Origin: Haloarcula salina
GTDB lineage: Archaea; Halobacteriota; Halobacteria; Halobacteriales; Haloarculaceae
DNA length: 64,000 nt
Direction of reading: 5' to 3'
Assembly: GCF_010119195.1 (NCBI RefSeq)
Contig: NZ_WRXL01000001.1
Span: 558,001 to 622,000, forward strand
Part shown: piece by piece, positions 44,596 to 53,068 of the stretch
Numbering within the stretch: the first letter of the stretch is position 1
Layout of the letters: each line of letters starts with the position of its first letter
The notes under the pieces: generated by a model
What the model was told of the DNA's origin: nothing
Database searches by the model: none
What the model saw: only the letters and a program-made list of their open reading frames with translations
Made by a program: the position numbers and the translations under genes

Positions 44596-44739
44596 CGGTG
44601 CAGTTGCATGTGGACTGTTGCCACACATAAGCTTTTGCCGGTATCCTTTTCCCGTCGTGCATTCAGACCGCAATATTCGCCGGGCGAACGGCGGTCCCCC
44701 TTCGACAGGGCTTTGCCGCGAGCGGTCCCGGTTCGACCC

Positions 44740-45381
44740 ATGAGTGACTGGGGGCCGTTGCCGCGCCGGTACGCGCGCTACTACCTGGAACAGACGCCGA
44801 GTCTGGTGTGGCTGCTCGTCGTCAACGCCGTCGCGATGCTGGTCGGCGTCCGCTACTACGTCGAGACGATGCCGGACGTGTCGACGTTCCTCTGGCCGCT
44901 GTACGCCGACTCCCCCGCCGCGCTGTTCCTGATGACGCTGTCCGTGGCGACGCTGCTTCCCTTCCTCGGGCGGTCGCTCGACGACGTACCGCTGACGACC
45001 CCGCTCGCGTACCTGCACACGCTGGCGCTGGTCTGGCTCGTCAAGATGGGACTGTGGACCGTCGTCGCGCTGAACCTCGGGTTCGACGCCTACTTCCCGG
45101 CCCCGTGGGCGTACTTCGGTATCATCGTCACCCACGTCGGGTTCGTCGCGGAGGGGCTGTTAGTGCCTCACTACGCCCGGACGACGAAGGGCGCGCTGGC
45201 GACCGCCCTCGTGCTGGCGCTCGTCAACGACGCGCTCGATTACGGCCTCGGCTACTACCCGCCCCTGCGGTACGAGCCCGGGCTCGCGCTCCCGCTCGCC
45301 ACGGTCGCGCTCTCCGTTCTCTCGGTCGCGACCGCCTGGGTACTCCTCCCAGGAGGGAAACGGCCCGTGAGCGACCGATAA
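44740..45381 (+). CDS. DUF1405 membrane protein
   Basis: A 213-residue membrane protein with six hydrophobic helices, beginning MSDWGPLPRRYARYYLEQ. Family marks include a conserved YYVETM and HTLALVWLVKMGLWTVVALN-type sequence. Function is unknown. The start is the ATG at 44740. Confidence 0.8.
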   Translation: MSDWGPLPRRYARYYLEQTPSLVWLLVVNAVAMLVGVRYYVETMPDVSTFLWPLYADSPAALFLMTLSVATLLPFLGRSLDDVPLTTPLAYLHTLALVWLVKMGLWTVVALNLGFDAYFPAPWAYFGIIVTHVGFVAEGLLVPHYARTTKGALATALVLALVNDALDYGLGYYPPLRYEPGLALPLATVALSVLSVATAWVLLPGGKRPVSDR

Positions 45382-45443
45382 ACGCTCTTGGACTGTCTGG
45401 CGGCGTTTCGGTCGCGCGTGAACGACACGAACGAAGGCACCTC

Positions 45444-45453
45444 TTTTTTAATT
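45444..45453 (+). promoter_or_regulatory. TATA-like box of DUF7096-like gene
   Basis: ttttttaatt is centred about 29 bases before the ATG at 45478. Confidence 0.6.
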
Positions 45454-45477
45454 CGGGGTCGATAGACGGGAGTACGA

Positions 45478-46734
45478 ATGAGCCAACGCCAGGCCGCGCT
45501 GCTCGCGTCGCTGGTCCTCGTAGCGGTCGTCGCCGTCGCTGTCCCGGTCGCGGCGGCACAGGAGACCGCGACGGAGACGCCGGCCGTCCAGAACGAGTCC
45601 GACGGCGGCCTGGGGACGCGCCTGACCGCCTTCCTTCAGTCGAGTTCGGCCGCCGCGAACGACACGGTCGAGAACGGGATGTGGCAAGCATCGTTCACCC
45701 GGTCGAACGAGACCGAGCGAGCGCGGCTGGTGACGGAGCGAGCCGGATCGCTCGAACGGCGGCTGGAACGCCTCCAGGACCGCAACGAGTCCCTCGAAGC
45801 GCGATACGAGAGCGGGAATCTCTCGCGGCCGGCCTACGTCGCCCAGCAGAGTCGGCTCACGGCGGAGATCGAGGGGCTCCAGACCGCGATCAACGACACC
45901 GACGACGCCGCCGAGCGGACGGGCGTGAACGCAACCTCGCTCGAGCGGCTCCGGGAGAACGCGAGCGAGCTCTCCGGCCAGCGGGTCGCCGTGATCGCGC
46001 GGGGCCTCGGCGGACCGCCCGAAGGCGAGCGCGGCCCGCCGACCGACGCGCCCGGCAGAGACGGGAACGGGAGCGAACGCGGCCCGCCGACCGACGCGCC
46101 CGGTCAGGGAGCCAACGAGAGCGACCGGGGGCCGCCGACCGACGTGCCCGGTCAGCCGGGAAACGCGACCGACCGAAACCAGTCTGATGCGCCGGGACAA
46201 GGACCCGACGGGGCCTCGAACGAGTCCGGACCGCGGGACGGCGCGAACGAGACCGGACCGAACGACGAGGGAAACGCCGGTAACGGCGGCGACTCGGCGT
46301 CCGGAGACGGGTCCGACGATTCGGCGGCCGGCGGCGACCAGTCGAACTCGGGGAACGACGGAAGCGAGGCCGGCGAGGGAAACGGGAACGGGGGTGACAG
46401 CGCCGAGAACGGCGACGGTGGCAGCGGCGACGACGCCGGGAATAGCGGCACCGGCGACAGCAGCGGGAGCGATGACAGCGGCGGCGGTGACAGCGACGGT
46501 GCTTCCGGAAACGGCGGCAACAGTGGTGACAGCGACGGTGCTTCCGGAAACGGCGGCGACGATAACAGCGGCGACAACGGCGCCGGGGATAGCGGCGACG
46601 GTGGCGACGGCGGAAGCGACAACAGCGGCGACGGGAACAGTGGGAGCGGCGCTGGCGGCAACGGTGGCAACGGCGGCAACGGCGGCGGACCGAATTCCCT
46701 CGGGTCCGACGACGACGTGACGCCGCTGCCGTAA
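45478..46734 (+). CDS. Secreted low-complexity protein (DUF7096-like)
   Basis: A 418-residue secreted or surface protein. A Sec-type signal peptide occupies residues 1-27 (LLASLVLVAVVAVAVPVAAA). A helical domain (about 55-185) contains the coiled coil GSLERRLERLQDRNESLEAR. Residues 185-230 hold three copies of RGPPTDxPG. The rest, from about residue 255 onward, is almost only Gly, Asn, Ser and Asp with a 39-base DNA repeat. N-glycosylation sequons are frequent. Probably a cell-surface or extracellular spacer; function unknown. Confidence 0.78.
   Translation: MSQRQAALLASLVLVAVVAVAVPVAAAQETATETPAVQNESDGGLGTRLTAFLQSSSAAANDTVENGMWQASFTRSNETERARLVTERAGSLERRLERLQDRNESLEARYESGNLSRPAYVAQQSRLTAEIEGLQTAINDTDDAAERTGVNATSLERLRENASELSGQRVAVIARGLGGPPEGERGPPTDAPGRDGNGSERGPPTDAPGQGANESDRGPPTDVPGQPGNATDRNQSDAPGQGPDGASNESGPRDGANETGPNDEGNAGNGGDSASGDGSDDSAAGGDQSNSGNDGSEAGEGNGNGGDSAENGDGGSGDDAGNSGTGDSSGSDDSGGGDSDGASGNGGNSGDSDGASGNGGDDNSGDNGAGDSGDGGDGGSDNSGDGNSGSGAGGNGGNGGNGGGPNSLGSDDDVTPLP
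46486..46557 (+). repeat. Tandem 39-bp repeat in low-complexity coding region
   Basis: A 33-base identical segment occurs at 46486-46518 and again at 46525-46557, a period of 39 bases (13 codons). The encoded unit is GDSDGASGNGGNS and near variants. This is recent expansion inside the Gly/Asn/Ser/Asp-rich tail. Confidence 0.85.
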
Positions 46735-46821
46735 CGACTGTCGAAGGAATTTCCGACAGGCCGCGAGAAATCACCCGACGAGAGTCATGCTTTTGAACCG
46801 TGACCCGCTATCTTCGGACGA

Positions 46822-47469
46822 ATGGACTCCGCCGAGCTGCTCAATCTCCTCGGGAACGCCAACCGGCGGCGGATTCTCCGACTGCTCGCCCACAAACCCT
46901 GTTACGTCACCGAGATCAGCGAGTACATCGGCGTCAGTCCCAAGGCGGTCATCGACCACCTCCAGAAGCTCGAAGACGCCGGGCTCGTCGACTCGCGGAC
47001 GGACGACCAGCGGCGCAAGTACTTCTCCATCGCCCGGAACCTCCGCCTGGAGGTCCGCGTCTCGCCCTACGAGTTCGGCACCAAGAGCGCCTACCCCGCG
47101 AACCCCGAGTTCGAGATGCCGTCCTGTCGGCACCTGTCGATAACCCTCGACGCCGAGCCCGGCGGCGACTTCCGCGACCTCGCACGCGAACTGGAGCACT
47201 TAGAACAGCTCGAAAACGAGCTCTCGCTGGCCCAGCGGTGGGTTCAGGCCCGAATGACCGACGTGCGCGACCGCATCGACGAGGGGTTCGAGAACGGCGA
47301 CGGCCGGCTGTACGCGGAACTGGTCAGCGGGCTGGCCAACGGCGTCGACTCCGTCCCCGCGCTGGCCAGGGAGATCGAGGCACCGCCGGAGATCGTCGAG
47401 GAGGCCCTGCTGCGGCTCGAAGACGACGGAATCGTCGAGCAGACCGACGACGGCTGGGAGATCACCTGA
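46822..47469 (+). CDS. ArsR-like regulator with two winged helices
   Basis: A 215-residue DNA-binding protein. The first winged helix (about 1-75) reads LLNLLGNANRRRILRLLAHKP and SEYIGVSPKAVIDHLQKLE. A linker with an acidic region and helices follows. A second, shorter winged-helix-like unit lies at about 165-213 (LVSGLANGVDSVPALAREIE, EEALLRLEDDGIVEQT). Two DNA-binding units in one chain is a recurrent haloarchaeal arrangement. The target is unknown. Confidence 0.82.
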   Translation: MDSAELLNLLGNANRRRILRLLAHKPCYVTEISEYIGVSPKAVIDHLQKLEDAGLVDSRTDDQRRKYFSIARNLRLEVRVSPYEFGTKSAYPANPEFEMPSCRHLSITLDAEPGGDFRDLARELEHLEQLENELSLAQRWVQARMTDVRDRIDEGFENGDGRLYAELVSGLANGVDSVPALAREIEAPPEIVEEALLRLEDDGIVEQTDDGWEIT

Positions 47470-47496
47470 GCGCCGGCCGGGCCGCCCGCGCGTCGG

Positions 47497-47982
47497 TCAC
47501 AGGTCCTTCGTGAGGCCGTCCCGCAGGTCCCGGCCGAAGTAATGACCCACGACCGAGAGCACGAGCCCGACAGCGCCGGCGATGGCGAACAGCCGAGTCC
47601 CGTTCAGCCCCGCGGCGAGCTGGGGCAGCAGCGAGAAGACGGCCGTGAGCCCGCCGCTGACGCCGCCGGCGACGGCGAGTTCGAGGTAGCGGCGCTGGCT
47701 CGCCACCAGTCCGTAGACGAACGCGCCCAGGGCGATGCCGAGCATCTCGGTGAACGGCAGGAGTGGAATCAGCCCGCCAAGCACCATCCCGCCGCCGACC
47801 GCGCCGAAGGCGTACAGCAGCGCGCGCAGCGAGAAGTAGCTCCGGGTGGACTCCGACGACCGCTCGGGATCGGCGTCGGTCGCTCCGCCGCCCAGCGACT
47901 CTGTCGTGCCGACGTCGACGCCGAAATCGCCCTCGGCCTCGGCGTCCGCCTCGCGGGTCCGTTCCTCGGTTCGCTCGGCCAT
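47497..47982 (-). CDS. Small membrane protein with glycine-rich helices
   Basis: A 161-residue protein. An acidic N-terminal 50 residues precede about four hydrophobic segments (YAFGAVGGGMVLGGLIPLL, LGIALGAFVYGLVA, LAVAGGVSGGLTAVFSLLP, FAIAGAVGLVLSVVGHYFG). The conserved Gly pattern resembles DUF456-type membrane proteins, but I cannot confirm it. Start at the ATG at 47982. Confidence 0.65.
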   Translation of the reverse strand: MAERTEERTREADAEAEGDFGVDVGTTESLGGGATDADPERSSESTRSYFSLRALLYAFGAVGGGMVLGGLIPLLPFTEMLGIALGAFVYGLVASQRRYLELAVAGGVSGGLTAVFSLLPQLAAGLNGTRLFAIAGAVGLVLSVVGHYFGRDLRDGLTKDL

Positions 47983-48057
47983 ACCGAAGGTGGGACGGCG
48001 AGCAGTATGGACCTTTTGGGGGGCCGTCAACAGCCGTGCGCGTGGCAGTGCCGCCGC

Positions 48058-48657
48058 TCAGACACCGAGCCAGTCGTCGTTGCGGACCGAGTAGCCGTTC
48101 TCCCGGCAGAACGTCGCCGCTCGCCGGCGAACGTCACGCGAGCTCGGAAGTCGCTCTTTCTCGTGGATGCGCTCGACGATCCAGTCGGCGACGACCCGGA
48201 TACCCTCGTCGTCGTCGTCCCCGTCGATGGCCTGTAACTCCCGGAACGTTCGCTCGTAGCCGTCGCGCTGTGAGGTACCGAAGGACGCGCTCTGGTGGGC
48301 GTCGGCGGCTTCCACGACGCGCTTCATCGCCCCCGCTATCGTCGGCCGCTGGACCCGCGTCCGAACCGCGGCGGGCGAGTCGAAGGACTCGACCGTCGCC
48401 TCCGGGAGGAGGTCCGCGACGGCGTGCGTCCCCTCGGTGGACTCGACCTCGTAATCGCCCATCGCAGCCACCACGTCAGCCGCTGTCGCTGGGAATTCGA
48501 GCGCGTCGAGCTCTGTCTCGAAGTAGGCGAGCGCCGTGGGATCGACCGGCGGCTCGGGGTCGTCCGCGCGTTCGAGTTCCTCCGCGATGGCACGTTCTCG
48601 CTGGCGGCGCTCGTCGTTCCGGGCCTGGTTCTCGCGGCCGGACTTGTTGTCTGCCAT
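48058..48657 (-). CDS. DUF5789 family protein
   Basis: A 199-residue soluble haloarchaeal protein. It begins MADNKSGRENQARNDERRQRERAI and has a central block with DALEFPATAADVVAAMGDYEV, RTRVQRPTIAGAMKRVVEAAD and a C-terminal SSRDVRRRAATFCRENGYSVRNDDWLGV (quoted in part: DVRRRAATFCRENGY). Function unknown. A TATA-like ggttatcc on the minus strand (48681-48688) supports the ATG at 48657. Confidence 0.82.
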   Translation of the reverse strand: MADNKSGRENQARNDERRQRERAIAEELERADDPEPPVDPTALAYFETELDALEFPATAADVVAAMGDYEVESTEGTHAVADLLPEATVESFDSPAAVRTRVQRPTIAGAMKRVVEAADAHQSASFGTSQRDGYERTFRELQAIDGDDDDEGIRVVADWIVERIHEKERLPSSRDVRRRAATFCRENGYSVRNDDWLGV

Positions 48658-48680
48658 ACTTGTTAGGAGAGTGTCTATTG

Positions 48681-48690
48681 GGATAACCTT
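48681..48690 (-). promoter_or_regulatory. TATA-like box of DUF5789 gene
   Basis: On the minus strand aaggttatcc lies about 28 bases before the ATG at 48657. Confidence 0.55.
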
Positions 48691-48811
48691 GTGGTCTGGT
48701 AGCGCGCGTGAGTTGCAGTTCCGAACGCGAGTGAAGCGGTACGTTCCGGGCCGATGCTGGGCGCTGGCCGAAACGAGTGGGTTCAAGTCCCGCCGGCGGA
48801 AACTCCCGCGC

Positions 48812-50059
48812 ATGAACGCAGGCGACCGGGTCCGCGTCGAGCGCGCGGCCCAGACCTACGAGGGCGTGTTGCTCCCCTCCAGCACGCCGGCACACCTCGT
48901 CGTCAAGCTCGACGGGGGATACAACGTCGGTATCGACCGCGAGGAAGCGAGCGTGGACGTCCTCGAATCGGACGTCTACGACGTGGAGAGCGCACAGGAC
49001 GAGCAGGGCACGTCGGAGATCGAGTTCGACGACGACCTGCCGACGGTGTCGCTCATCTCGACCGGCGGGACCATCGCCTCGACCGTCGACTACCGGACCG
49101 GCGCGGTGACGGCGCAGTTCGACGCCGAGGACGTGCTGCGGGCGGTCCCGGACCTGGCCGGGATGGCGAACTACCGCGGCCGGGTCGTCGCCAACATCCT
49201 CTCGGAGAACATGACGCCCGCGGTCTGGCAGGACCTCGCCCGGGCCGTCCACGAGGAGATCGAGGCCGGCGCGGACGGCGTCGTCGTCATGCACGGCACC
49301 GACACGATGCAGTACACCGCGTCGGCGCTCGCCTTCATGCTCGACACGCCGGTCCCCGTCGTCTTCACCGGGAGCCAGCGGTCGGCCGACCGCCCCTCCT
49401 CGGACAACGTGATGAACGCCGTCTCGGCCGTCGAGGCGGCCAAGAGCGACTGCGCGGAGGTGCTGGTCTGCATGCACGCGGACGAGTCCGACGACCGCTG
49501 TGCGCTCCACCGCGGCACCCGCGTCCGCAAGAACCACACCTCGCGCCGGGACGCCTTCGAGACCGTCGGCGCGAAGCCCATCGGCGAGGTCGACTACGAC
49601 ATCGACGGCGAGAGCACGGTGACCTTCCGCCGCGAGTACGCCGAGCGGGGCGCGACCGATCTGGCGTTGTACGACGCCGTCGAGACGGACGTGGAACTGG
49701 TGAAGTTCTCGCCCGGCATGGACGCCTCGCTGCTCGAGGCGGCCGCCGCCGACAGCGAGGGAATCGTCATCGAGGGGACCGGGCTGGGCCACGTCAACAC
49801 CGACTGGATCGGCGTCATCGAGGACCTCGACGTCCCGGTCGTCATGACCAGCCAGTGCCTCGAAGGCCGCGTCTGCGACCGCGTCTACGACACCGGCCGC
49901 GACCTGCTGGACGCCGGCGTCGTCGAGGGCGAGGACACGCTGCCCGGCACGGCGAAGGTCAAGCTCATGTGGGCGCTCGAGAACAGCGACGACGTGGAAT
50001 CCGCCATGCAGGAGTCCCTGGCCGGCGAGGTTCAGCAGCGCTCGACCCCCTGGCTGTAA
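48812..50059 (+). CDS. gatD: Glutamyl-tRNA(Gln) amidotransferase subunit D
   Basis: Asparaginase-like subunit of the archaeal GatDE enzyme. It supplies ammonia to convert Glu-tRNA(Gln) to Gln-tRNA(Gln). The 415-residue protein has an N-terminal Sm-like fold (1-60: GDRVRVERAAQTYEGVLLPS) and an L-asparaginase domain with the catalytic Thr loops STGGTIAS and HGTDTMQYTAS. A late Gln-rich C terminus ends QQRSTPWL. The partner gatE is not in the window. Start at the ATG at 48812. Confidence 0.94.
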   Translation: MNAGDRVRVERAAQTYEGVLLPSSTPAHLVVKLDGGYNVGIDREEASVDVLESDVYDVESAQDEQGTSEIEFDDDLPTVSLISTGGTIASTVDYRTGAVTAQFDAEDVLRAVPDLAGMANYRGRVVANILSENMTPAVWQDLARAVHEEIEAGADGVVVMHGTDTMQYTASALAFMLDTPVPVVFTGSQRSADRPSSDNVMNAVSAVEAAKSDCAEVLVCMHADESDDRCALHRGTRVRKNHTSRRDAFETVGAKPIGEVDYDIDGESTVTFRREYAERGATDLALYDAVETDVELVKFSPGMDASLLEAAAADSEGIVIEGTGLGHVNTDWIGVIEDLDVPVVMTSQCLEGRVCDRVYDTGRDLLDAGVVEGEDTLPGTAKVKLMWALENSDDVESAMQESLAGEVQQRSTPWL

Positions 50060-50111
50060 CGGCCGGGCGGGCGAGCGAAGCTTTTCACGCCCCCGCCGCG
50101 CAGTGTCGGGT

Positions 50112-50999
50112 ATGTCACCGACGGTGCGGCAGGCGCGAACCGACGACTACGACGACGTGGTCGCGTTCGTCGAGGAGGTCTGGAGCGACCGCGACACGGC
50201 GGAGTACATCCCGGCGGTGTTCCGCGACTGGGTGGCGAGCGACGGCCCCGACCAGCGGACCGTCGTCGCGACCGTCGACGGGACCGCCGTGGGGCTCTGT
50301 CAGGGCGTCATGCTGAGCGGCCACGAGGCCTGGCTCCAGGGCATCCGGGTCGACCCCGCCAACCGGGGCGAGGGCCACGGGCTGGCGATGGTCGAGGACC
50401 TCCTCGACTGGGCCGGCGACGGGGGTGCGACGGTCGCGCGGAACATGGTGTTCTCGTGGAACGACGCCGGCCTCGGGCAGTCCGTCGCGGCGGGGTTCGA
50501 ACCGACCTGTTCGTTCCGGTGGGCGTCGCCGGACCCGAACGAGGCGACGCCGTCGCTGTCGGTCACCGACGACCCGACGGTCGCCTGGACCTACTGGACC
50601 GACAGCGACGCTCGAACCGCGCTCGGGGGACTCGCACTGGACGGGGAGCAGTCGTGGGCGCTCTCGGAACTCACCCACGACGACCTGCGGGCCCTCGCCG
50701 ACGAAGAGGCGGTGTTCGCGATCACCGGGGGCGGGACCCGCGCCATGGCCTGTCGCGCTCGGGTGACGCGCGACCCGGGAGACGACGTGCGCCTGGCTGA
50801 GTACGCCGTCGGCGCGTGGGACGACGGCGAGGCGGCCGCGGCCCTGTTCGACGCGATTCGCGACGACGCCACCGCACTCGGCGTCGATCGGACGCGGGTC
50901 CTGCTCCCCGAGACGCCGCGCCACGTCGCGGAAGCGGCCGCCGTCCGGGGAGACACGAGCGACTGGCCCACCTTCGTCTGCAGCGCAGACCTCACCTGA
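50112..50999 (+). CDS. GNAT family N-acetyltransferase
   Basis: A 295-residue acetyltransferase. The N-terminal GNAT domain (about 1-130) has VRQARTDDYDDVVAFVEEVW and the acetyl-CoA motif IRVDPANRGEGHGLAMVEDLL. A second GNAT-like half (about 150-290, YWTDSDARTALGGLALDGEQ and AEYAVGAW) makes a tandem architecture as in Eis-type acetyltransferases. The acceptor is unknown. It starts 52 bases after gatD. Confidence 0.82.
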   Translation: MSPTVRQARTDDYDDVVAFVEEVWSDRDTAEYIPAVFRDWVASDGPDQRTVVATVDGTAVGLCQGVMLSGHEAWLQGIRVDPANRGEGHGLAMVEDLLDWAGDGGATVARNMVFSWNDAGLGQSVAAGFEPTCSFRWASPDPNEATPSLSVTDDPTVAWTYWTDSDARTALGGLALDGEQSWALSELTHDDLRALADEEAVFAITGGGTRAMACRARVTRDPGDDVRLAEYAVGAWDDGEAAAALFDAIRDDATALGVDRTRVLLPETPRHVAEAAAVRGDTSDWPTFVCSADLT

Positions 51000-51071
51000 T
51001 CCCGGTCCCGTTATCATCCCTGGAAACGTGGCCAGTGCGTTCATGACGTGACCGGTCCGTACTCGAAGTCA

Positions 51072-52724
51072 ATGTGGATCTCCGGACTCTCACTCTCGTT
51101 CGCGGCCTACACGATGGCGTACGCCGTCGCCACGATCGGATGTCTGGCCGCCGTGCCGCGCGCACTCCGGATCGCAGACCCCGACACGCGGCGCGGTCTC
51201 GTCGGCCTGCTCGCCGGAAGCGGCGGCTGGGCCGCGCTGGAACTGGCGTTCCTGCTCGCGCCGACGCCGGAGTTGCAGTACGCCGCCTACCTGCTCAGTC
51301 TCGTCGTCGGCCTGACGACGGTCGGGTCGTGGCTCTACTTCACCTCGGCGTACACCGGGCGGTCGCTCCACCGGGCCGCGCCGTACCGCCGGCTGGCAGT
51401 CGGGGTCTACCTCGCCATCGTCGCGGTCAAAGTGTCGAACCCGATCCACGGGCTGTACTTCCAGACGGTGGTCGTTCAGACGCCGTTCCCGCACCTGACC
51501 ATCGAACACCAGACGTTCCACTGGCTCGTGACCGGGCTCTCGTACGCGCTTGTCGCCGTCGGCTTCTTCATGCTGTACGAACTCTGTACCGAATCGGACT
51601 ACGACACGCGACCGCTGGTCGCGCTCGTCGGCGTGGCCGGGCTCCCGGTCCTCCTCGACATCGTCGGGTTCGCGAGCGACCGGCTGCTCGACATCAACTA
51701 CGAACCGCTGGGAGTCGTCGTGTTCGCCGTCGGCGTCCTCTACGTCTTCGACACCACGTTCCTCGCCGTCCAGTTGACCGACGGCGTCGACGATCCGGTC
51801 ATCTACCTCGACGACGCCGGTCGGATCCGCGAGTACAACGACCTCGCGGCGTCGACGTTACCGGTCCTCGACGGAACGGTCGGCGAGCGACTCGGCGACG
51901 CGCTTCCGAACGTCGAGCGCGCCCTCGACAGCGACGAGCAGATACTCGAACACGCCCAAGACGGCGACGTTCACTACTACCTCGTCAGCGGGACCTCCTT
52001 CGCCCTCGGACAGACCAACATCGGCGAGATGCTCGTCCTCTCGGACGTGACCGAGGTCGAGCGCCAGCGCCGAGAGCTCTCGCGGCAGAACGAACAGCTC
52101 GAGGGGTTCGCCGCCGCCATCCGGCACGAACTGCTCAACACGCTCCAGACCGTCAACGGACGGGTCGACATCGCCGGGAGCGCCCTGACGGACGGCGACG
52201 TGAACCGGGCCCGCGAATCGCTCCAGACCGCCTCGCAGTCGGCCGACCACATGACCGACGTCGTCAACAAGCTCGCTCGGCTCGCACAGCACGGACAGAC
52301 CGTCGAATCGACGCGACCCGTGAACGTGGCGGACATCGCCGAGCGCGCGCTCCGCTCCGCCGACGTCGGCGACCTCGCGCTCACCGTCGAAGCGGACGGC
52401 ACGGTGGAGGCCGACCCGCCGCGCCTGCAGACCCTGCTCGAGAACGCGTTCCGGTTCGCGGCGCACAACGGCGCGTCGTCGGTGTCGGTCGCGGTCACCG
52501 ACGACGGATTCACGATCACCGACGACGGCCAGCCGCCGGCCCGCGACGACCCCGCACCGTTCTTCACGTACGGGCAAGCGATCCCGGACGGCCAGTCGGG
52601 ACTGCCGCTCCCGAACCTGCGGTTGCTGGCCGAGACCCACGGCTGGGAGCCGACCATCGACACGGACTACCGGGACGGCTTCCGCATCGTCGTCTCGGGC
52701 CGGACGACGATCGGACGGGCGTGA
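51072..52724 (+). CDS. 7TM sensor histidine kinase with reduced ATPase motifs
   Basis: A 550-residue membrane sensor. Seven hydrophobic helices (1-235) of the histidine-kinase N-terminal 7TM type start MWISGLSLSFAAYTMAY. A PAS-like linker follows (about 240-325), then the H-box EGFAAAIRHELLNTLQTVNG with a histidine. The HATPase domain keeps ENAFRFAAHNG, but the G1 glycine box reads ITDDGQPPARDD and no clear G2 box is seen, so ATP binding may be weakened. The ATG at 51072 is preferred; a GTG at 51048 would add eight residues. Confidence 0.85.
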   Translation: MWISGLSLSFAAYTMAYAVATIGCLAAVPRALRIADPDTRRGLVGLLAGSGGWAALELAFLLAPTPELQYAAYLLSLVVGLTTVGSWLYFTSAYTGRSLHRAAPYRRLAVGVYLAIVAVKVSNPIHGLYFQTVVVQTPFPHLTIEHQTFHWLVTGLSYALVAVGFFMLYELCTESDYDTRPLVALVGVAGLPVLLDIVGFASDRLLDINYEPLGVVVFAVGVLYVFDTTFLAVQLTDGVDDPVIYLDDAGRIREYNDLAASTLPVLDGTVGERLGDALPNVERALDSDEQILEHAQDGDVHYYLVSGTSFALGQTNIGEMLVLSDVTEVERQRRELSRQNEQLEGFAAAIRHELLNTLQTVNGRVDIAGSALTDGDVNRARESLQTASQSADHMTDVVNKLARLAQHGQTVESTRPVNVADIAERALRSADVGDLALTVEADGTVEADPPRLQTLLENAFRFAAHNGASSVSVAVTDDGFTITDDGQPPARDDPAPFFTYGQAIPDGQSGLPLPNLRLLAETHGWEPTIDTDYRDGFRIVVSGRTTIGRA

Positions 52725-52736
52725 CGCGAGCGCTCT

Positions 52737-53015
52737 TCACCCGCCGCTGACCGGCGGAAACAGCGCGAGTTCGGTGTCGCTATCGACCGGCGTCGCCAGG
52801 CCGTCGCCGCCGGCGAACGGGTCCTCGCCGTCGACCAGCAGTCGAACGTGGTCGGCCAGTTCGTCGTCCTCGTCGAGCACCTCGTCGGCGAGCGCCGGGC
52901 GCGCCGAGAGCAGGGCGTCGAGCGCCGTCTCGACCGTCGCGTCCCCCTCGACGTCGACGCTGACGGACTGGCCGTCGACCGCGTCGCGGAGGTGTGCGAA
53001 CAGCTTCCACTCCAT
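52737..53015 (-). CDS. samp1: SAMP1-like ubiquitin-fold modifier (MoaD family)
   Basis: A 92-residue beta-grasp protein. It begins MEWKLFAHLRDAVDGQSVSV and ends ELALFPPVSGG, with the C-terminal diglycine needed for adenylylation by the E1-like UbaA and for conjugation to lysines. SAMP1 of Haloferax modifies proteins and serves as sulfur carrier for molybdopterin. The MoaB-like gene at 16.8 kb belongs to the same cofactor pathway. The ATG at 53015 gives the exact SAMP1-like N terminus. The gene is convergent with the 7TM kinase. Confidence 0.88.
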   Translation of the reverse strand: MEWKLFAHLRDAVDGQSVSVDVEGDATVETALDALLSARPALADEVLDEDDELADHVRLLVDGEDPFAGGDGLATPVDSDTELALFPPVSGG

Positions 53016-53068
53016 AGTCGCACTCGGTCCGTCGGCCAAAAGAGCGTTCCGAACCGCCGTCCGGCGAC

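Noticed and set aside
44230..45135. Longer N-terminal extension of the DUF5802 frame
   Set aside because: The upstream part is antisense to the DUF1405 gene and rich in Arg/Gln/Glu. The known family begins MFEQFSSGYYLGR at 44595.
46250..46700. Possible CRISPR or intergenic repeat array
   Set aside because: The repeats are in frame within a protein-coding low-complexity region, with a period of 39 bases and no unique spacers.
48700..48811. Complete tRNA gene before gatD
   Set aside because: The T-arm is present, but no pairing acceptor, D-arm or anticodon arm could be built from the upstream sequence.
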